From assembly GCF_004310295.1 (NCBI RefSeq), contig NZ_SISB01000018.1, positions 50,337 to 114,336 on the forward strand: DNA of 64,000 nt, written 5' to 3'. Every line of letters begins with the position of its first letter. Within the stretch, counting starts at the first letter, position 1. This document shows, in pieces, positions 7,989 to 17,058 of this stretch. The translations under genes and the position numbers were made by a program. The notes under the pieces were generated by a model. That model was not told where the DNA came from. It saw only the letters and a program-made list of their open reading frames with translations, and searched no databases. This DNA is from Pseudomonas sp. BGI-2. GTDB lineage: Bacteria > Pseudomonadota > Gammaproteobacteria > Pseudomonadales > Pseudomonadaceae.

Positions 7989-9890
7989 ATGAAATGCGAC
8001 CCCACTCTCTATCGCGCCGCGCCGCCATCACTCGCCGTGAAACCCCGTCTGATTCGCCATCTGTTCCTGCCGCCGCTGGTCATCGCCCTGATGATCGGAT
8101 TGGGTTACCTCGGCTTCTGGGTCAGTGAACACTACGGGATTCGCAGCCTCAGCGAGAACGGCCAGCGTCAGCTCGAACTGCACGCCCGCGCCGTCGAGAG
8201 CGAGATCAGCAAGTACACCTACCTCCCCAGCCTGCTGGAACTTGAATCCAGTGTTTCAAAACTGCTGGCCGACCCGTCACCGGAACACCGGCAGACCGTC
8301 AACGACTACCTCGAAGGCCTGAACCGGCGCAGCCGCAGTCGGGCTATCTACGTGATGGACACCACCGGCCGCGTCATGGCCACCAGCAACTGGCGCGATG
8401 TCGACAGTTACCTGGGTGAAGACCTGTCCTTTCGCGCCTATTTCCAGAACGCCGTGCGCGGTCAGTCAGGACGCTTCTACGGCATCGGCAGCACCAGCGG
8501 CGAACCCGGTTACTACCTGGCCCACGGCCTGGAAGAACACGGCAAGATCATCGGCGTCGCGGTGGTCAAAGTGCGCCTCGAAGCCATGGAAGAACGCTGG
8601 CAGCGCGCGCGCCTCGAAGCCTTCGTCAGCGACGAGAACGGCATCATTATTCTGTCCAGCGATCCGGCACGACGGCTGAAGTCGGTTGTGCCATTGAGCG
8701 ACGAAACCAAAGAGAAACTGGCCCGCAGCCTTCAGTACTACTGGTTCCCGCTGAACGAACTGCAACCGCTGGCCCGGGAACAACTGGCTGAAGGCGAGGA
8801 AAAACTGACCTTCCCCGCCAACAGCGAAGTGGAATCAGATGAAGAGGACATCAGCTACCTCTCGCAGACCCGCCCCTTGAGCGACACCCCGTGGAACTTC
8901 ACCCTGCTCACGCCGCTCCAGGATTTGCGCCGTGAAGCGATCAATCAGGGGATTCTGGTGGCGGTGGCGTTTGCCCTCGTGGCGTTCCTGCTGATCGCCT
9001 GGAACGAGCGGCGCAAGGTGATCGCCACCCGCCTCGCTGCCCGTGAAGCCCTGCAGGAAGCCAACAATCAACTTGAACGTCGGATTACCGAACGCACCAC
9101 CGACCTGCGCGCCAGCAACGAACGACTCAAAGGCCAGATCCGCGAACGGCGTCAGGCCGAAGAGACGTTGCGCCGCGCCCAGGATGAACTGGTGCAGGCC
9201 GGTAAACTCGCCGCCATCGGGCAGATGTCGACCAGCATCGCCCACGAATTGAACCAGCCGCTGGCGGCGCTGCGCACCTTGTCCGGCAACACCGTGCGCT
9301 TTCTCGAGCGCGGTCAGCTGGACGTCGCCAGCACCAACCTCAAGACCATTAACGAATTGATCGATCGCATGGGCCGGATCACCGCCAGCCTGCGTTCCTT
9401 CGCCCGTCGCGGTGACGACAAAGGCCGGGCCAGCCTCGGCAAAGCGGTGGATGCTGCCTTGCAACTGCTGGGCGGTCGCGTGGAAAGCGCGCACCTGAAA
9501 GTGCATCGTGACTTCAACGATGTGCAGGTGCAGATCGACCAGACCCGCCTGGAGCAGATTCTGGTCAACCTGATCGGCAACGCCCTCGACGCCATGCAGG
9601 CTCAACCGTTGCCCGAGTTGTGGCTCGAAGGCGAAGCGTTCGATGGCAAATATCGCCTGCGCGTACGCGATAACGGCCACGGCATCGACGCCGAAGCGCG
9701 CAAGCACTTGTTCGAACCCTTCTTCACCACCAAACCCGGCGAACAAGGTCTGGGCCTCGGCCTGACCCTTTCCGCCAGCCTGGCCGCCGCCACCGGAGGG
9801 CATCTGGGTGTCGAACACCCGGCCAGCGGTGGCACCACCTTCGTCCTCAGTTTACCGTTGGTAAGCCCCACTCACGCCGAGCCAATATGA
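7989..9890 (+). CDS. aauS: Acidic amino acid sensor histidine kinase
   Basis: 633 residues. ATG 7989 is preferred to the GTG at 7986. It is a DctB-like membrane kinase: a first membrane helix (about residues 19-42), a large periplasmic double-Cache type domain (to about residue 310), a second helix (about 318-337), a coiled coil (EANNQLERRITERTTDLRASNERL), then HisKA with phosphoacceptor His419 in SIAHELNQPLAALR and a HATPase domain with N box LVNLIGNALDAM, G1 DNGHGID and FEPFFTTKPGEQGLGLGLTLS. It probably senses extracellular glutamate/aspartate and phosphorylates AauR, whose gene overlaps its end by four bases. Confidence 0.92.
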   Translation: MKCDPTLYRAAPPSLAVKPRLIRHLFLPPLVIALMIGLGYLGFWVSEHYGIRSLSENGQRQLELHARAVESEISKYTYLPSLLELESSVSKLLADPSPEHRQTVNDYLEGLNRRSRSRAIYVMDTTGRVMATSNWRDVDSYLGEDLSFRAYFQNAVRGQSGRFYGIGSTSGEPGYYLAHGLEEHGKIIGVAVVKVRLEAMEERWQRARLEAFVSDENGIIILSSDPARRLKSVVPLSDETKEKLARSLQYYWFPLNELQPLAREQLAEGEEKLTFPANSEVESDEEDISYLSQTRPLSDTPWNFTLLTPLQDLRREAINQGILVAVAFALVAFLLIAWNERRKVIATRLAAREALQEANNQLERRITERTTDLRASNERLKGQIRERRQAEETLRRAQDELVQAGKLAAIGQMSTSIAHELNQPLAALRTLSGNTVRFLERGQLDVASTNLKTINELIDRMGRITASLRSFARRGDDKGRASLGKAVDAALQLLGGRVESAHLKVHRDFNDVQVQIDQTRLEQILVNLIGNALDAMQAQPLPELWLEGEAFDGKYRLRVRDNGHGIDAEARKHLFEPFFTTKPGEQGLGLGLTLSASLAAATGGHLGVEHPASGGTTFVLSLPLVSPTHAEPI

Positions 9891-11215
9891 ACAACGACCT
9901 TAGTGTGCTGATCGTCGAAGACGACCCCCATGTGCTGCTCGGCTGCCAGCAGGCGCTGACCCTGGAAGACATCCCCAGCGTGGGCGTGGGCAGCGCCGAA
10001 GAAGCGCTGGAGCGGGTCGGCGACAACTTTGCCGGCATCGTCATCAGCGACATTCGCCTGCCGGGCATCGATGGCCTGGAACTGCTGACCCGACTCAAGG
10101 CCCGCGACCGCAGCCTGCCGGTGGTGTTGATCACCGGTCACGGCGACATTTCCATGGCCGTGGGCGCAATGCAGAAAGGCGCCTATGACTTCATGGAGAA
10201 ACCCTTCTCGCCGGAACGCTTGGTGGATGTCGCCCGTCGCGCGCTGGAGCAACGCAGCCTGGCCCGGGAAGTCTCTTCGTTGCGCCGGCAACTGGCGGAG
10301 CGCGATTCCCTGGAAGGCCGCATCATCGGCCGCTCGCCGGCCATGCAGAACCTGCGCGAATTGATCGCCAACGTCGCCGATACGTCGGCCAACGTGCTGA
10401 TCGAGGGCGAGACCGGCACTGGTAAAGAACTGGTTGCGCGTTGCCTGCACGACTTCAGCCGCCGGCACACCAAACAGTTCGTCGCGCTGAACTGCGGCGG
10501 CCTGCCGGAGAACCTGTTCGAAAGCGAAATTTTCGGCCATGAGGCCAATGCTTTCACCGGTGCCGGCAAACGGCGCATCGGCAAGATCGAACACGCTGAC
10601 GGCGGCACGCTGTTCCTCGACGAAGTCGAAAGCATGCCCCTGCCCTTGCAGATCAAACTGCTGCGGGTGTTGCAGGAACGCACCCTTGAACGCCTGGGTT
10701 CGAACCAGAGCGTGGCCGTGGATTGCCGAGTCATTGCGGCGACCAAGTCCGACCTCGACGAATCGAGCAAGGCCGGCGAGTTTCGCAGTGACCTGTATTA
10801 CCGCCTGAACGTGGTGACGCTCGAATTGCCACCGCTGCGCGAACGTCGCGAAGACATCCTGCAACTGTTCGAACACTTCCTGCAGCAGTCGTCCCTGCGC
10901 TTCGACCGCGCCGTGCCGGAGCTGGACAACCAGACCCTGTCGAACCTGATGAGCCACGACTGGCCCGGCAACGTGCGCGAACTGCGCAACGTCGCCGAGC
11001 GTTTTGCCCTCGGCCTGCCGGCGTTCAAGAAGTCCGGCGCCAGTGGCAGCAATCAGGGCCTGGCCTTCGCCGAAGCGGTGGAAGCGTTCGAGCGCAATTT
11101 GCTCGGCGACGCATTGCAACGCAGCGGCGGCAACCTGACCCAGGCCAGCCTGGAACTGGGGATGGCCAAGACCACGCTGTTCGACAAAGTCAAAAAGTAC
11201 GGGCTGAGCCACTGA
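9887..11215 (+). CDS. aauR: NtrC-family sigma-54 response regulator
   Basis: 442 residues: receiver domain with phosphoacceptor Asp55 (VISDIRLPG), AAA+ domain with Walker A GETGTGKE (174-181), Walker B GGTLFLDEVESMP, and a C-terminal Fis-type helix-turn-helix (GGNLTQASLELGMAKTTLFDKVKKYG). The sigma-54 contact loop reads NAFTGA (221-226) instead of the canonical GAFTGA. It should bind the TTCGG-N4-CCGAA sites at 4220 and 4251 and drive the sigma-54 promoter at 4342. It overlaps aauS by four bases and glpM by one. Confidence 0.93.
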   Translation: MNNDLSVLIVEDDPHVLLGCQQALTLEDIPSVGVGSAEEALERVGDNFAGIVISDIRLPGIDGLELLTRLKARDRSLPVVLITGHGDISMAVGAMQKGAYDFMEKPFSPERLVDVARRALEQRSLAREVSSLRRQLAERDSLEGRIIGRSPAMQNLRELIANVADTSANVLIEGETGTGKELVARCLHDFSRRHTKQFVALNCGGLPENLFESEIFGHEANAFTGAGKRRIGKIEHADGGTLFLDEVESMPLPLQIKLLRVLQERTLERLGSNQSVAVDCRVIAATKSDLDESSKAGEFRSDLYYRLNVVTLELPPLRERREDILQLFEHFLQQSSLRFDRAVPELDNQTLSNLMSHDWPGNVRELRNVAERFALGLPAFKKSGASGSNQGLAFAEAVEAFERNLLGDALQRSGGNLTQASLELGMAKTTLFDKVKKYGLSH

Positions 11216-11553
11216 TGGACCTGATTCTGAAAGCGGCGTTGGGTGCCGCAGTGGTCCTCATCCTCGCGGCACTGGCCAAGACCAAAAACTATTACATCGC
11301 AGGCCTGGTGCCGCTGTTTCCGACCTTTGCGCTGATTGCGCATTACATCGTCGGCAAGGGACGTTCGGTGGATGATTTGAAGACCACCATCGTGTTCGGG
11401 ATGTGGTCGATCATTCCGTACTTCGTTTATCTGGCGACGTTGTATGTGATGGTCGACCGGATGCGGTTGGAGGCTTCGTTGGCCGTGGCGGCGGTGGCGT
11501 GGTTGATGGCGGCCACCGTGCTTGTCACCGTGTGGGTCCGCCTCCACGCCTGA
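11215..11553 (+). CDS. glpM: GlpM family membrane protein
   Basis: 112 residues with four hydrophobic segments (about residues 4-18, 27-45, 60-78, 85-108). The sequence resembles GlpM, a small inner-membrane protein described in P. aeruginosa as needed for full alginate production. Its ATG overlaps the aauR stop by one base, so it is transcribed and translated with the two-component genes, a linkage with no obvious functional reason. The biochemical role is unknown. Confidence 0.88.
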   Translation: MDLILKAALGAAVVLILAALAKTKNYYIAGLVPLFPTFALIAHYIVGKGRSVDDLKTTIVFGMWSIIPYFVYLATLYVMVDRMRLEASLAVAAVAWLMAATVLVTVWVRLHA

Positions 11554-11566
11554 CCACCGCCAACCC

Positions 11567-11588
11567 CTGTGGGAGCGAGCTCCCACAG
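11567..11588. repeat. Solo GTGGGAGC palindrome after glpM
   Basis: CTGTGGGAGC and GCTCCCACAG flank two bases. It is a lone, short version of the GTGGGAGC family of intergenic palindromes and may act as a weak terminator between the convergent genes. Confidence 0.6.
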
Positions 11589-11608
11589 TAATACGGCTCG
11601 CCGCGAGA

Positions 11609-12274
11609 TCAGCTAACGGTGCCGCCTTTTGATTCGCTCATGATCTGCCGGATCGCTCCAACAAAGGTTTCCACCGGCTGTCCACCGCTCACCGCATACT
11701 GCCCGTTAAACACCACCGTCGGCACCGAACTCACCCCGCGCGACAGCCACAGCTGCTCTTCTTCAAGCACCTCTTTGGCAAACTCATCGGACGCCAGAAT
11801 CGCCGCCGCCCGCTGCCGATTCAACCCGACGCTTTCCGCAATCTGCGCCAACTGCTGGTGATCGGACGGATTACCGCCATCGGTGAAGTACGCTTTGAAC
11901 AGCGCTTCTTTCAAATTGAATTGCAACCCTTCCAGCCCCGCCCAGAACAGCAACCGATGGGCATCAAAGGTGTTGTAGATGCGGCTGTTGCCATCCGTGC
12001 GAAACGCAAACCCGACCTCGGCGCCACGGGCGCGGATCATCTCGCGGTTCTTCTGCGATTGCTCAGGGGTCGAGCCGTACTTTTCGCTGATGTGTTCGGT
12101 GATGTTCTGCCCTTCCGGCCCCATCTTCGGGTTCAGTTCAAACGGCTGGAAACGGAGCTCGGCCTGGACCTCATCGCCCAGCAAATCCAGGGCCCGGGTC
12201 AGGCCATACAGGCCGACCACGCACCACGGGCAGGACACGTCGCTGACGAAATCGATTTTCAGGGGGGTACTCAT
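11609..12274 (-). CDS. DsbA-family (FrnE-like) thiol oxidoreductase
   Basis: 221 residues from ATG 12274, which lies six bases from the GAGG ribosome site; the ATG at 12277 is too close to it. The thioredoxin-fold protein has CPWC at residues 15-18 (SDVSCPWCVVGLYG), an inserted helical domain and the cis-proline region GVSSVPTVVFNGQYAVSGGQP. There is no signal peptide, so it acts in the cytoplasm, as expected for FrnE/DsbA-like proteins such as 2-hydroxychromene-2-carboxylate isomerase relatives. The substrate is unknown. It stands alone in its orientation. Confidence 0.88.
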   Translation of the reverse strand: MSTPLKIDFVSDVSCPWCVVGLYGLTRALDLLGDEVQAELRFQPFELNPKMGPEGQNITEHISEKYGSTPEQSQKNREMIRARGAEVGFAFRTDGNSRIYNTFDAHRLLFWAGLEGLQFNLKEALFKAYFTDGGNPSDHQQLAQIAESVGLNRQRAAAILASDEFAKEVLEEEQLWLSRGVSSVPTVVFNGQYAVSGGQPVETFVGAIRQIMSESKGGTVS

Positions 12275-12395
12275 CATTCACCTCGCAGGCTGGAAAGGCG
12301 GCGGAAAGTTTGAACGATACACCTGACAGCACTGAGGTGGGAGCCGTTGCTGAATTCGCCTGTGGGACAGAGGTGGCAGTCATTCCACTATTCCC

Positions 12396-12484
12396 TGTGG
12401 GAGCGGGCTTGCTCGCGAAAGCGGTGTATCAGTCAAGCAGATAGCGACTGACTCGACGCCTTCGCGAGCAAGCCCGCTCCCACA
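12396..12484. repeat. REPIN, GTGGGAGCGGGCTTGCTCGCGAA family (copy 1)
   Basis: An inverted pair: left arm TGTGGGAGCGGGCTTGCTCG, right arm CGAGCAAGCCCGCTCCCACA, with about 40 bases between. The interior is nearly identical to the copy at 13260, on the other side of the DUF6124 gene. Confidence 0.9.
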
Positions 12485-12646
12485 AGGTATTTTCAGTGTT
12501 TGGGAGGGGGTGTTTAGTTCTGTTTAAGGTTACTTCCTGAAAGCTACAGCGCCTTGCGCCGTCGCCTACAACAACGTCAGAATCCGCCGGCTTGTGCGCC
12601 TGGGGGGCCGTCGGTAACTTGGTTCGTGTCACTGATTCCCAGTGAT
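12485..12646. other. Non-coding stretch upstream of the structured leader
   Basis: No gene fits here. It contains small dyads (GCGCCTTGCGC around 12551-12561 and CACTGATTCCCAGTG at 12630-12644) and should include the promoter of the DUF6124 gene, but I could not assign -35 and -10 boxes with confidence. Confidence 0.5.
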
Positions 12647-12853
12647 CGGGTTTAGTAGCCCGGCTTTTCCAATTCGGACGTACATGCGTCATCTATTCAG
12701 GCATTCGCCTGCACTTGATGGTAGCTGTGCGCATGGCGTCCTCGGACGCGCCGGTTTTGGATTGGTGGCCGGTCTACTAACTTGCGCACAGCTGCCACCC
12801 TTCCGTTTAGTAGCGAGACAGGTTGCGGCTCTATTAACAGGAGTACCAATCCA
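12647..12853 (+). promoter_or_regulatory. Structured 5' leader RNA of DUF6124 gene 1 (pseudoknot candidate)
   Basis: Ordered elements: P0 hairpin CGGG/CCCG with an 8-base loop (12647-12662); a small hairpin CAGGC-ATTC-GCCTG near 12698-12711; long helix P1, 12719-12733 with 12783-12797, 15 bp including one G-U; inside it P2, GCGTC-CTCG-GACGC (12736-12749), and P3, 12750-12754 with 12769-12773. The P3 loop TTGGATTGGT (12757-12766) is perfectly complementary to ACCAATCCAA (12845-12854), which lies between the AGGAG ribosome site and the A of the start codon. Pairing would block initiation. A second leader with the same architecture starts at 63411. Confidence 0.78.
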
Positions 12854-13222
12854 ATGTTCAAGATCACACCAAATCCACCAGAAACCGACGACGTCTCCCC
12901 CTACGAAACCCCAGACTCCAAAAAACTCAACGATGCCGCCGACCGCGCCCTCGATTACTACCTCAAACCGGTCATCCCCAAAGACACCCCACGCCGACCC
13001 AGCACCATCTACACCATCGCCCCCGACATCGATCACGAAACCCTGCTGGCCAACGCCTGCGAATCCCTGGCGTCAGCCAGCGTAATGCTCAGTGATTTCG
13101 CCGGGTTGCTGGAAGGGCCGCAGCGCAACACCGTGCTGGGCATTCAGCAGTCCGTGATGCTGGGTGAACTGGCGGTGAACCGGATGCTGGATAACTTCGT
13201 TCCACCAAGCGCCGCGACCTGA
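12854..13222 (+). CDS. DUF6124 family protein
   Basis: 122 residues starting MFKITPNPPETDDVSPYE, with AGGAG ten bases before ATG 12854. It matches the second copy at 63593 in its signature regions: TDDVSPYE near the start, DSKKLN-AA-RALD-YL, a proline-rich middle, IAPDI, CESLA-ASVM-SDFA-LEGP and IQQ-VM near the end. It has no signal peptide or membrane helix and is predicted to be mostly helical. The domain is common and multicopy in fluorescent pseudomonads and its function is unknown to me. It sits between two nearly identical REPINs and behind a structured leader RNA. Confidence 0.88.
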   Translation: MFKITPNPPETDDVSPYETPDSKKLNDAADRALDYYLKPVIPKDTPRRPSTIYTIAPDIDHETLLANACESLASASVMLSDFAGLLEGPQRNTVLGIQQSVMLGELAVNRMLDNFVPPSAAT

Positions 13223-13259
13223 CTGGCTGCCGATGTTTCACTAGCACAGAAGATCAAAA

Positions 13260-13338
13260 TGTGGGAGCGGGCTTGCTCGCGAAAGCGGTGTATCAGTCAA
13301 GCAGATGGCGACTGACACGACGCCTTCGCGCTCCCACA
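13260..13338. repeat. REPIN, GTGGGAGCGGG family (copy 2, right arm damaged)
   Basis: The left arm is intact, but the right arm reads TTCGCG directly followed by CTCCCACA, missing about ten bases compared with copy 1. The interior (GCGGTGTATCAGTCAAGCAG and on) differs from copy 1 at only a couple of bases. Confidence 0.85.
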
Positions 13339-13351
13339 TTGGGATTGTGGG

Positions 13352-14386
13352 TTATAGGAGATTGGGGACCGGCACGGGATCAATCTGTGCCCAATGCGAG
13401 GTGTCTTCGCGATGGGCCTGCAAGTACGGCAACACCGCCGCCAGCAACGGTGCCTTGAACGCTTCCTGGAACCGATGCGCCAACCCCGGAATCAGCTTCA
13501 ACTGACTGCCGCGAATATGCGCCGCCAGGTGCACGCCGTGCATCACCGGCAACAGCGGATCGGCAGTGCCGTGAACCACCAACGTCGGGACGCGCAGTTG
13601 GTTGAGTAATGCCACACGACTGCGCTCAGCAAGGATCGCCATGATCTGGCGCTTCACGCCTTCCGGGTTGAATGCCCGGTCATAGGACAGCGCCGCTTGA
13701 TGCAGCAAGGCCTGCCGATCATCGCTGACGGTCGGGCTGCCCAACGCGGCCAGTAAATCAGCCTGTTGCTCCAGCGCCACTTCGCGATTCGGCGCGCCAC
13801 GACGGGACAACAACTGTACCAACGCCGCACTCGGCGCCGGCAAGCCTTCGGCCCCGGAGCTGGTCATGATCAGGGTCAAACTCTCGACCCGCTGCGGTGC
13901 CATCGCCGCCATGTGCTGGGCAATCATCCCGCCCATGCTCGCGCCCAATACGTGGAATTGCTCAACCTTCAACGCATCCATCAGGCCAAAGGCATCGTCC
14001 GCCATGTCTGTCAGGGTGTACGGCGCCGCCACCGGCAAACCGAGTTTGTAGCGCAGCACTTCGAAAGACAGGTTGGCGTCGGCAGGGGCTTGCCGCCAAG
14101 TCGACAGGCCGACATCGCGATTGTCATAACGAATCACCCGAAAACCCTGCTGACACAACGCGACCACCACCTCGTCCGGCCAGTGAATCAACTGCCCGCC
14201 CAGGCCCATCACCAGCAGCAACGCCGGGTCGGACGCACGGCCGATGCTCTGGTACGCCAAGCTCACCTGCGCCAGATCGGCCTGTTGGGTGGGAACGTTG
14301 ACATCGCAACGAGACGCCGCGAAAGACGGTAATCCAAACAACAACGCGGCCAGGAAGGCCGCTGTTGATAAAAATCGTGCACGCAT
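13352..14386 (-). CDS. Exported alpha/beta hydrolase
   Basis: 344 residues with a Sec signal peptide ([20 protein letters not shown], cleavage after about residue 23, SFA-AS). The mature alpha/beta-hydrolase domain shows the oxyanion region [30 protein letters not shown], nucleophile elbow [10 protein letters not shown], the acid region [15 protein letters not shown] and the histidine in IPGLAHRF. It is probably a periplasmic esterase or haloperoxidase-like hydrolase; the substrate is unknown. No clear Shine-Dalgarno precedes ATG 14386. It stands alone between repeats. Confidence 0.88.
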   Translation of the reverse strand: MRARFLSTAAFLAALLFGLPSFAASRCDVNVPTQQADLAQVSLAYQSIGRASDPALLLVMGLGGQLIHWPDEVVVALCQQGFRVIRYDNRDVGLSTWRQAPADANLSFEVLRYKLGLPVAAPYTLTDMADDAFGLMDALKVEQFHVLGASMGGMIAQHMAAMAPQRVESLTLIMTSSGAEGLPAPSAALVQLLSRRGAPNREVALEQQADLLAALGSPTVSDDRQALLHQAALSYDRAFNPEGVKRQIMAILAERSRVALLNQLRVPTLVVHGTADPLLPVMHGVHLAAHIRGSQLKLIPGLAHRFQEAFKAPLLAAVLPYLQAHREDTSHWAQIDPVPVPNLL

Positions 14387-14507
14387 GAAAAAACACCGAA
14401 ACGCAGAACCCCAGTAGAGCGCGAGTTTGATGAAGTTTGATCAAGCGCGCTGCCACAGTTACGTGACAGTTTGATGAAGATTGCCGAGCGGTCGTATTCG
14501 GACAGAA

Positions 14508-14617
14508 GATCGTTCCCACGCTCTGCGTGGGAATGCCTCAATGGACGCTCCGCGTCCGCTTCGACAGGGACGCGGAGCGTCCTGGGCTGCATTCCCACGC
14601 AGAGCGTGGGAACGATC
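14508..14617. repeat. Long compound palindrome, GATCGTTCCCACGC family (copy 1)
   Basis: Outer arms GATCGTTCCCACGCTCTGCG and CGCAGAGCGTGGGAACGATC are perfect complements; inner arms GGACGCTCCGCGTCC and GGGACGCGGAGCGTCC form a second stem. It lies between the convergent ends/start of the hydrolase and metE. The related copy is at 31520. Confidence 0.9.
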
Positions 14618-14625
14618 AGATCAAA

Positions 14626-16938
14626 TCAGGCCAACTGACTACGCAATCGCCTTGCCGCCGCCACCATGTTCACCAACGCCGCCTCTGTCTCCGGCCACGC
14701 CCGGGTCTTCAGCCCGCAATCCGGATTCACCCACAACCGCTCCGCCGGAATGCGCTTCACGGCTTTGCTCATCAATTTGACCATCTCGGCCGTGTCCGGC
14801 ACCCGTGGCGAGTGGATGTCATAGACGCCCGGCCCGATGTCGTTCGGGTAGTCGAACGCTTCGAAGGCTTCCAGCAATTCCATGTCCGAACGCGAGGTTT
14901 CGATGGTGATCACGTCCGCATCCATCGCGGCGATGGACTCGATCACGTCGTTGAATTCGCTGTAGCACATGTGGGTGTGGATCTGGGTTTCGTCCCGAAC
15001 GCCGGAGGCGCTGAGGCGGAAGACTTCCACCGCCCAATCCAGATATTCCTGCCATTGCGCCCGGCGCAGCGGCAAGCCTTCGCGGAATGCGGCTTCGTCG
15101 ATCTGCACGATTTTGATGCCGGCGTTTTCCAGGTCGACCACTTCATCACGCAGGGCCAGGGCCAACTGCTGCGCCTGGATTTTGCGCGAGACGTCTTCGC
15201 GGGGGAACGACCACATCAGCATGGTCACGGGACCGGTGAGCATGCCTTTCATCACCTTGTCGGTCAGGCTCTGTGCATACGTGATCCAGTCGACGGTCAT
15301 GGCGGTCGGGCGGCTCAGGTCGCCGTAGATGATCGCCGGTTTGACGCAGCGCGAACCGTAGCTCTGCACCCAGCCGAAACGGGTGAACAGGTAGCCGTCC
15401 AATTGCTCGGCGAAGTACTCGACCATGTCGTTGCGCTCGGCTTCGCCGTGCACCAGCACGTCCAGGCCCAGGCGTTCCTGGACTTGCACCGCATGGCGGA
15501 TTTCGCTGTGCATGGCGTCGGTGTAATCGTTGGCCGACAGCTTGCCTTGCTTGAAGGCCTGGCGTGCCAGACGGATCGAACCGGTCTGCGGGAACGAGCC
15601 GATGGTGGTGGTCGGGAACGCCGGCAGTTTCAAGCGTGCACGTTGCTGCTCGATGCGTTTGGCAAACGGCGAATGACGCTGGCTGTCCGCCGCGCCGATA
15701 GCGTTGATGCGCGCCTGCACTTGGGCTTTATGGATACGCGGCGACTCGGCGCGGCTGGCCTGAATCGCTCGGCTCTCGGCCAAGGCAGCTTGCACCTTGG
15801 ATGATTGCGGGTCGTTGAGGGCATCGCGCAGCACGGCGATTTCCCCGCACTTCTGCACCGCAAACGCCAGCCAGCTTTTCAGTTCCGGGTCGAGTTTGTC
15901 TTCGCGTTCCAGGTCCACGGGGCTGTGCAGCAGCGAGCAGGAACTGCTGACCCACAGGTTGTCGCCGAAGCGTTCCTGGGCCGGTTGCAGTTGCGCGAGG
16001 ACTTGCTCCAGTTCGCAGCGCCAGACGTTGCGGCCGTTGACCAGGCCCACCGACAGAATCTTATAGGTCGGCAGACGATCCAGCACCTGGCCGAGTTGAT
16101 CCGGCGCACGCACCGCGTCGATGTGCAGGCCTTGCACCGGCAGGCCGACCGCCAGGCCGAGGTTGTCTTCCAGGCCACTGAAGTAGGTCGCCACGAGTTT
16201 TTTCAGCGGCGAGTATTGAAGGATGTGATAAGCGCGTTCGAAAGCGTTTTTCCAGGACTGTGGCAGGTCGAGGGTCAGGATCGGTTCGTCGATCTGCACC
16301 CATTCCACGCCCTGCGCGGCGAGGCGGCCAAGGATTTCGCCGTAGATCGGCAGCAAGCGCTCCAGCAGATCGAGCTTGTCGAAATCGTTGCCTTTGGCTT
16401 TGCCGAGCCACAGGTAAGTCAGCGGGCCGATGATCACCGGTTTGACGTTGTGGCCCAGCGCCTTGGCTTCGTCGACTTCGTCGAACAGCTGTTCCCAGCT
16501 CAGTTTGAATGGTTGGTCAGCGCTGAATTCCGGGACCAGGTAGTGGTAGTGGGTGTCGAACCACTTGGTCAGTTCCTGGGCGTATTGCAACGGGGTGTGT
16601 TCAGCGCCGCAGCAGGCCGCGGTAGCGCCACGGGCCATGGCGAACAGGGTGTCGAGGGTCGGCAGGCCGCGGGAGTCCTTGGCGCTGTCGAAACGCTCGG
16701 GGATCACACCGAAGGTCAGGGAATGGGTCAGCACCTGGTCGTACCAGGCGAAGTCTCCGACGGGCAGCAGGTCGATGCCGGCGTCTTTCTGCAACTGCCA
16801 GTGGGTGGCGCGCAGTTGGCGGCCGACGCTTTTCAGCGCGTCCTGATCCAGATCGCCCTTCCAGTAGGATTCAAGGGCTTTTTTCAGTTCGCGGTCAGCG
16901 CCGATGCGCGGAAAACCAAGTGTGTGGGCCAGAGCCAT
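14626..16938 (-). CDS. metE: Cobalamin-independent methionine synthase
   Basis: 770 residues, the normal length of MetE (5-methyltetrahydropteroyltriglutamate-homocysteine methyltransferase). ATG 16938 starts [23 protein letters not shown], the usual N-terminus; the longer frame from 17034 runs back over the metR control region and is rejected. Visible motifs are the C-terminal catalytic barrel with [28 protein letters not shown] (zinc ligand region), IQIDE-type strand and NPDCGLKTR with the zinc-binding cysteine. It makes methionine without vitamin B12 in the cytoplasm. It is divergent from metR, its activator. Confidence 0.97.
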   Translation of the reverse strand: MALAHTLGFPRIGADRELKKALESYWKGDLDQDALKSVGRQLRATHWQLQKDAGIDLLPVGDFAWYDQVLTHSLTFGVIPERFDSAKDSRGLPTLDTLFAMARGATAACCGAEHTPLQYAQELTKWFDTHYHYLVPEFSADQPFKLSWEQLFDEVDEAKALGHNVKPVIIGPLTYLWLGKAKGNDFDKLDLLERLLPIYGEILGRLAAQGVEWVQIDEPILTLDLPQSWKNAFERAYHILQYSPLKKLVATYFSGLEDNLGLAVGLPVQGLHIDAVRAPDQLGQVLDRLPTYKILSVGLVNGRNVWRCELEQVLAQLQPAQERFGDNLWVSSSCSLLHSPVDLEREDKLDPELKSWLAFAVQKCGEIAVLRDALNDPQSSKVQAALAESRAIQASRAESPRIHKAQVQARINAIGAADSQRHSPFAKRIEQQRARLKLPAFPTTTIGSFPQTGSIRLARQAFKQGKLSANDYTDAMHSEIRHAVQVQERLGLDVLVHGEAERNDMVEYFAEQLDGYLFTRFGWVQSYGSRCVKPAIIYGDLSRPTAMTVDWITYAQSLTDKVMKGMLTGPVTMLMWSFPREDVSRKIQAQQLALALRDEVVDLENAGIKIVQIDEAAFREGLPLRRAQWQEYLDWAVEVFRLSASGVRDETQIHTHMCYSEFNDVIESIAAMDADVITIETSRSDMELLEAFEAFDYPNDIGPGVYDIHSPRVPDTAEMVKLMSKAVKRIPAERLWVNPDCGLKTRAWPETEAALVNMVAAARRLRSQLA

Positions 16939-17058
16939 GGTGAGTTTCTCTCTATAAAAGAAGCTGTAAAACATGGCGCCATTGTCGACAGCCAACCCAA
17001 CATGAGACAAACTCAACCTTTTCGTGTTGATCACAAGTTTTCCTCATGGAGCCACTCG
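16939..17058. promoter_or_regulatory. metE-metR divergent control region
   Basis: 120 bases. TGAG-ACAAA-CTCA at 17003-17015 is a 13-base dyad close to the MetR consensus TGAA-N5-TTCA, and a second dyad, TTGATCAC/A, lies around 17036. These are candidate MetR sites serving both genes. Confidence 0.6.

Noticed and set aside
12782..12853. Longer start for the first DUF6124 protein at 12782
   Set aside because: It would translate the 3' arm of P1 and lacks a ribosome site; the paralogue starts at the equivalent MFK.
15805..17058. Open frame extending the metR protein upstream by over 400 residues
   Set aside because: It is antisense to metE, has the composition of a shadow frame in high-GC DNA, and MetR homologues begin at the GTG at 17059.
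16939..17058. Cobalamin riboswitch before metE
   Set aside because: The metE-metR gap is 120 bases and shows a MetR-type dyad but no B12-box or long folded leader.
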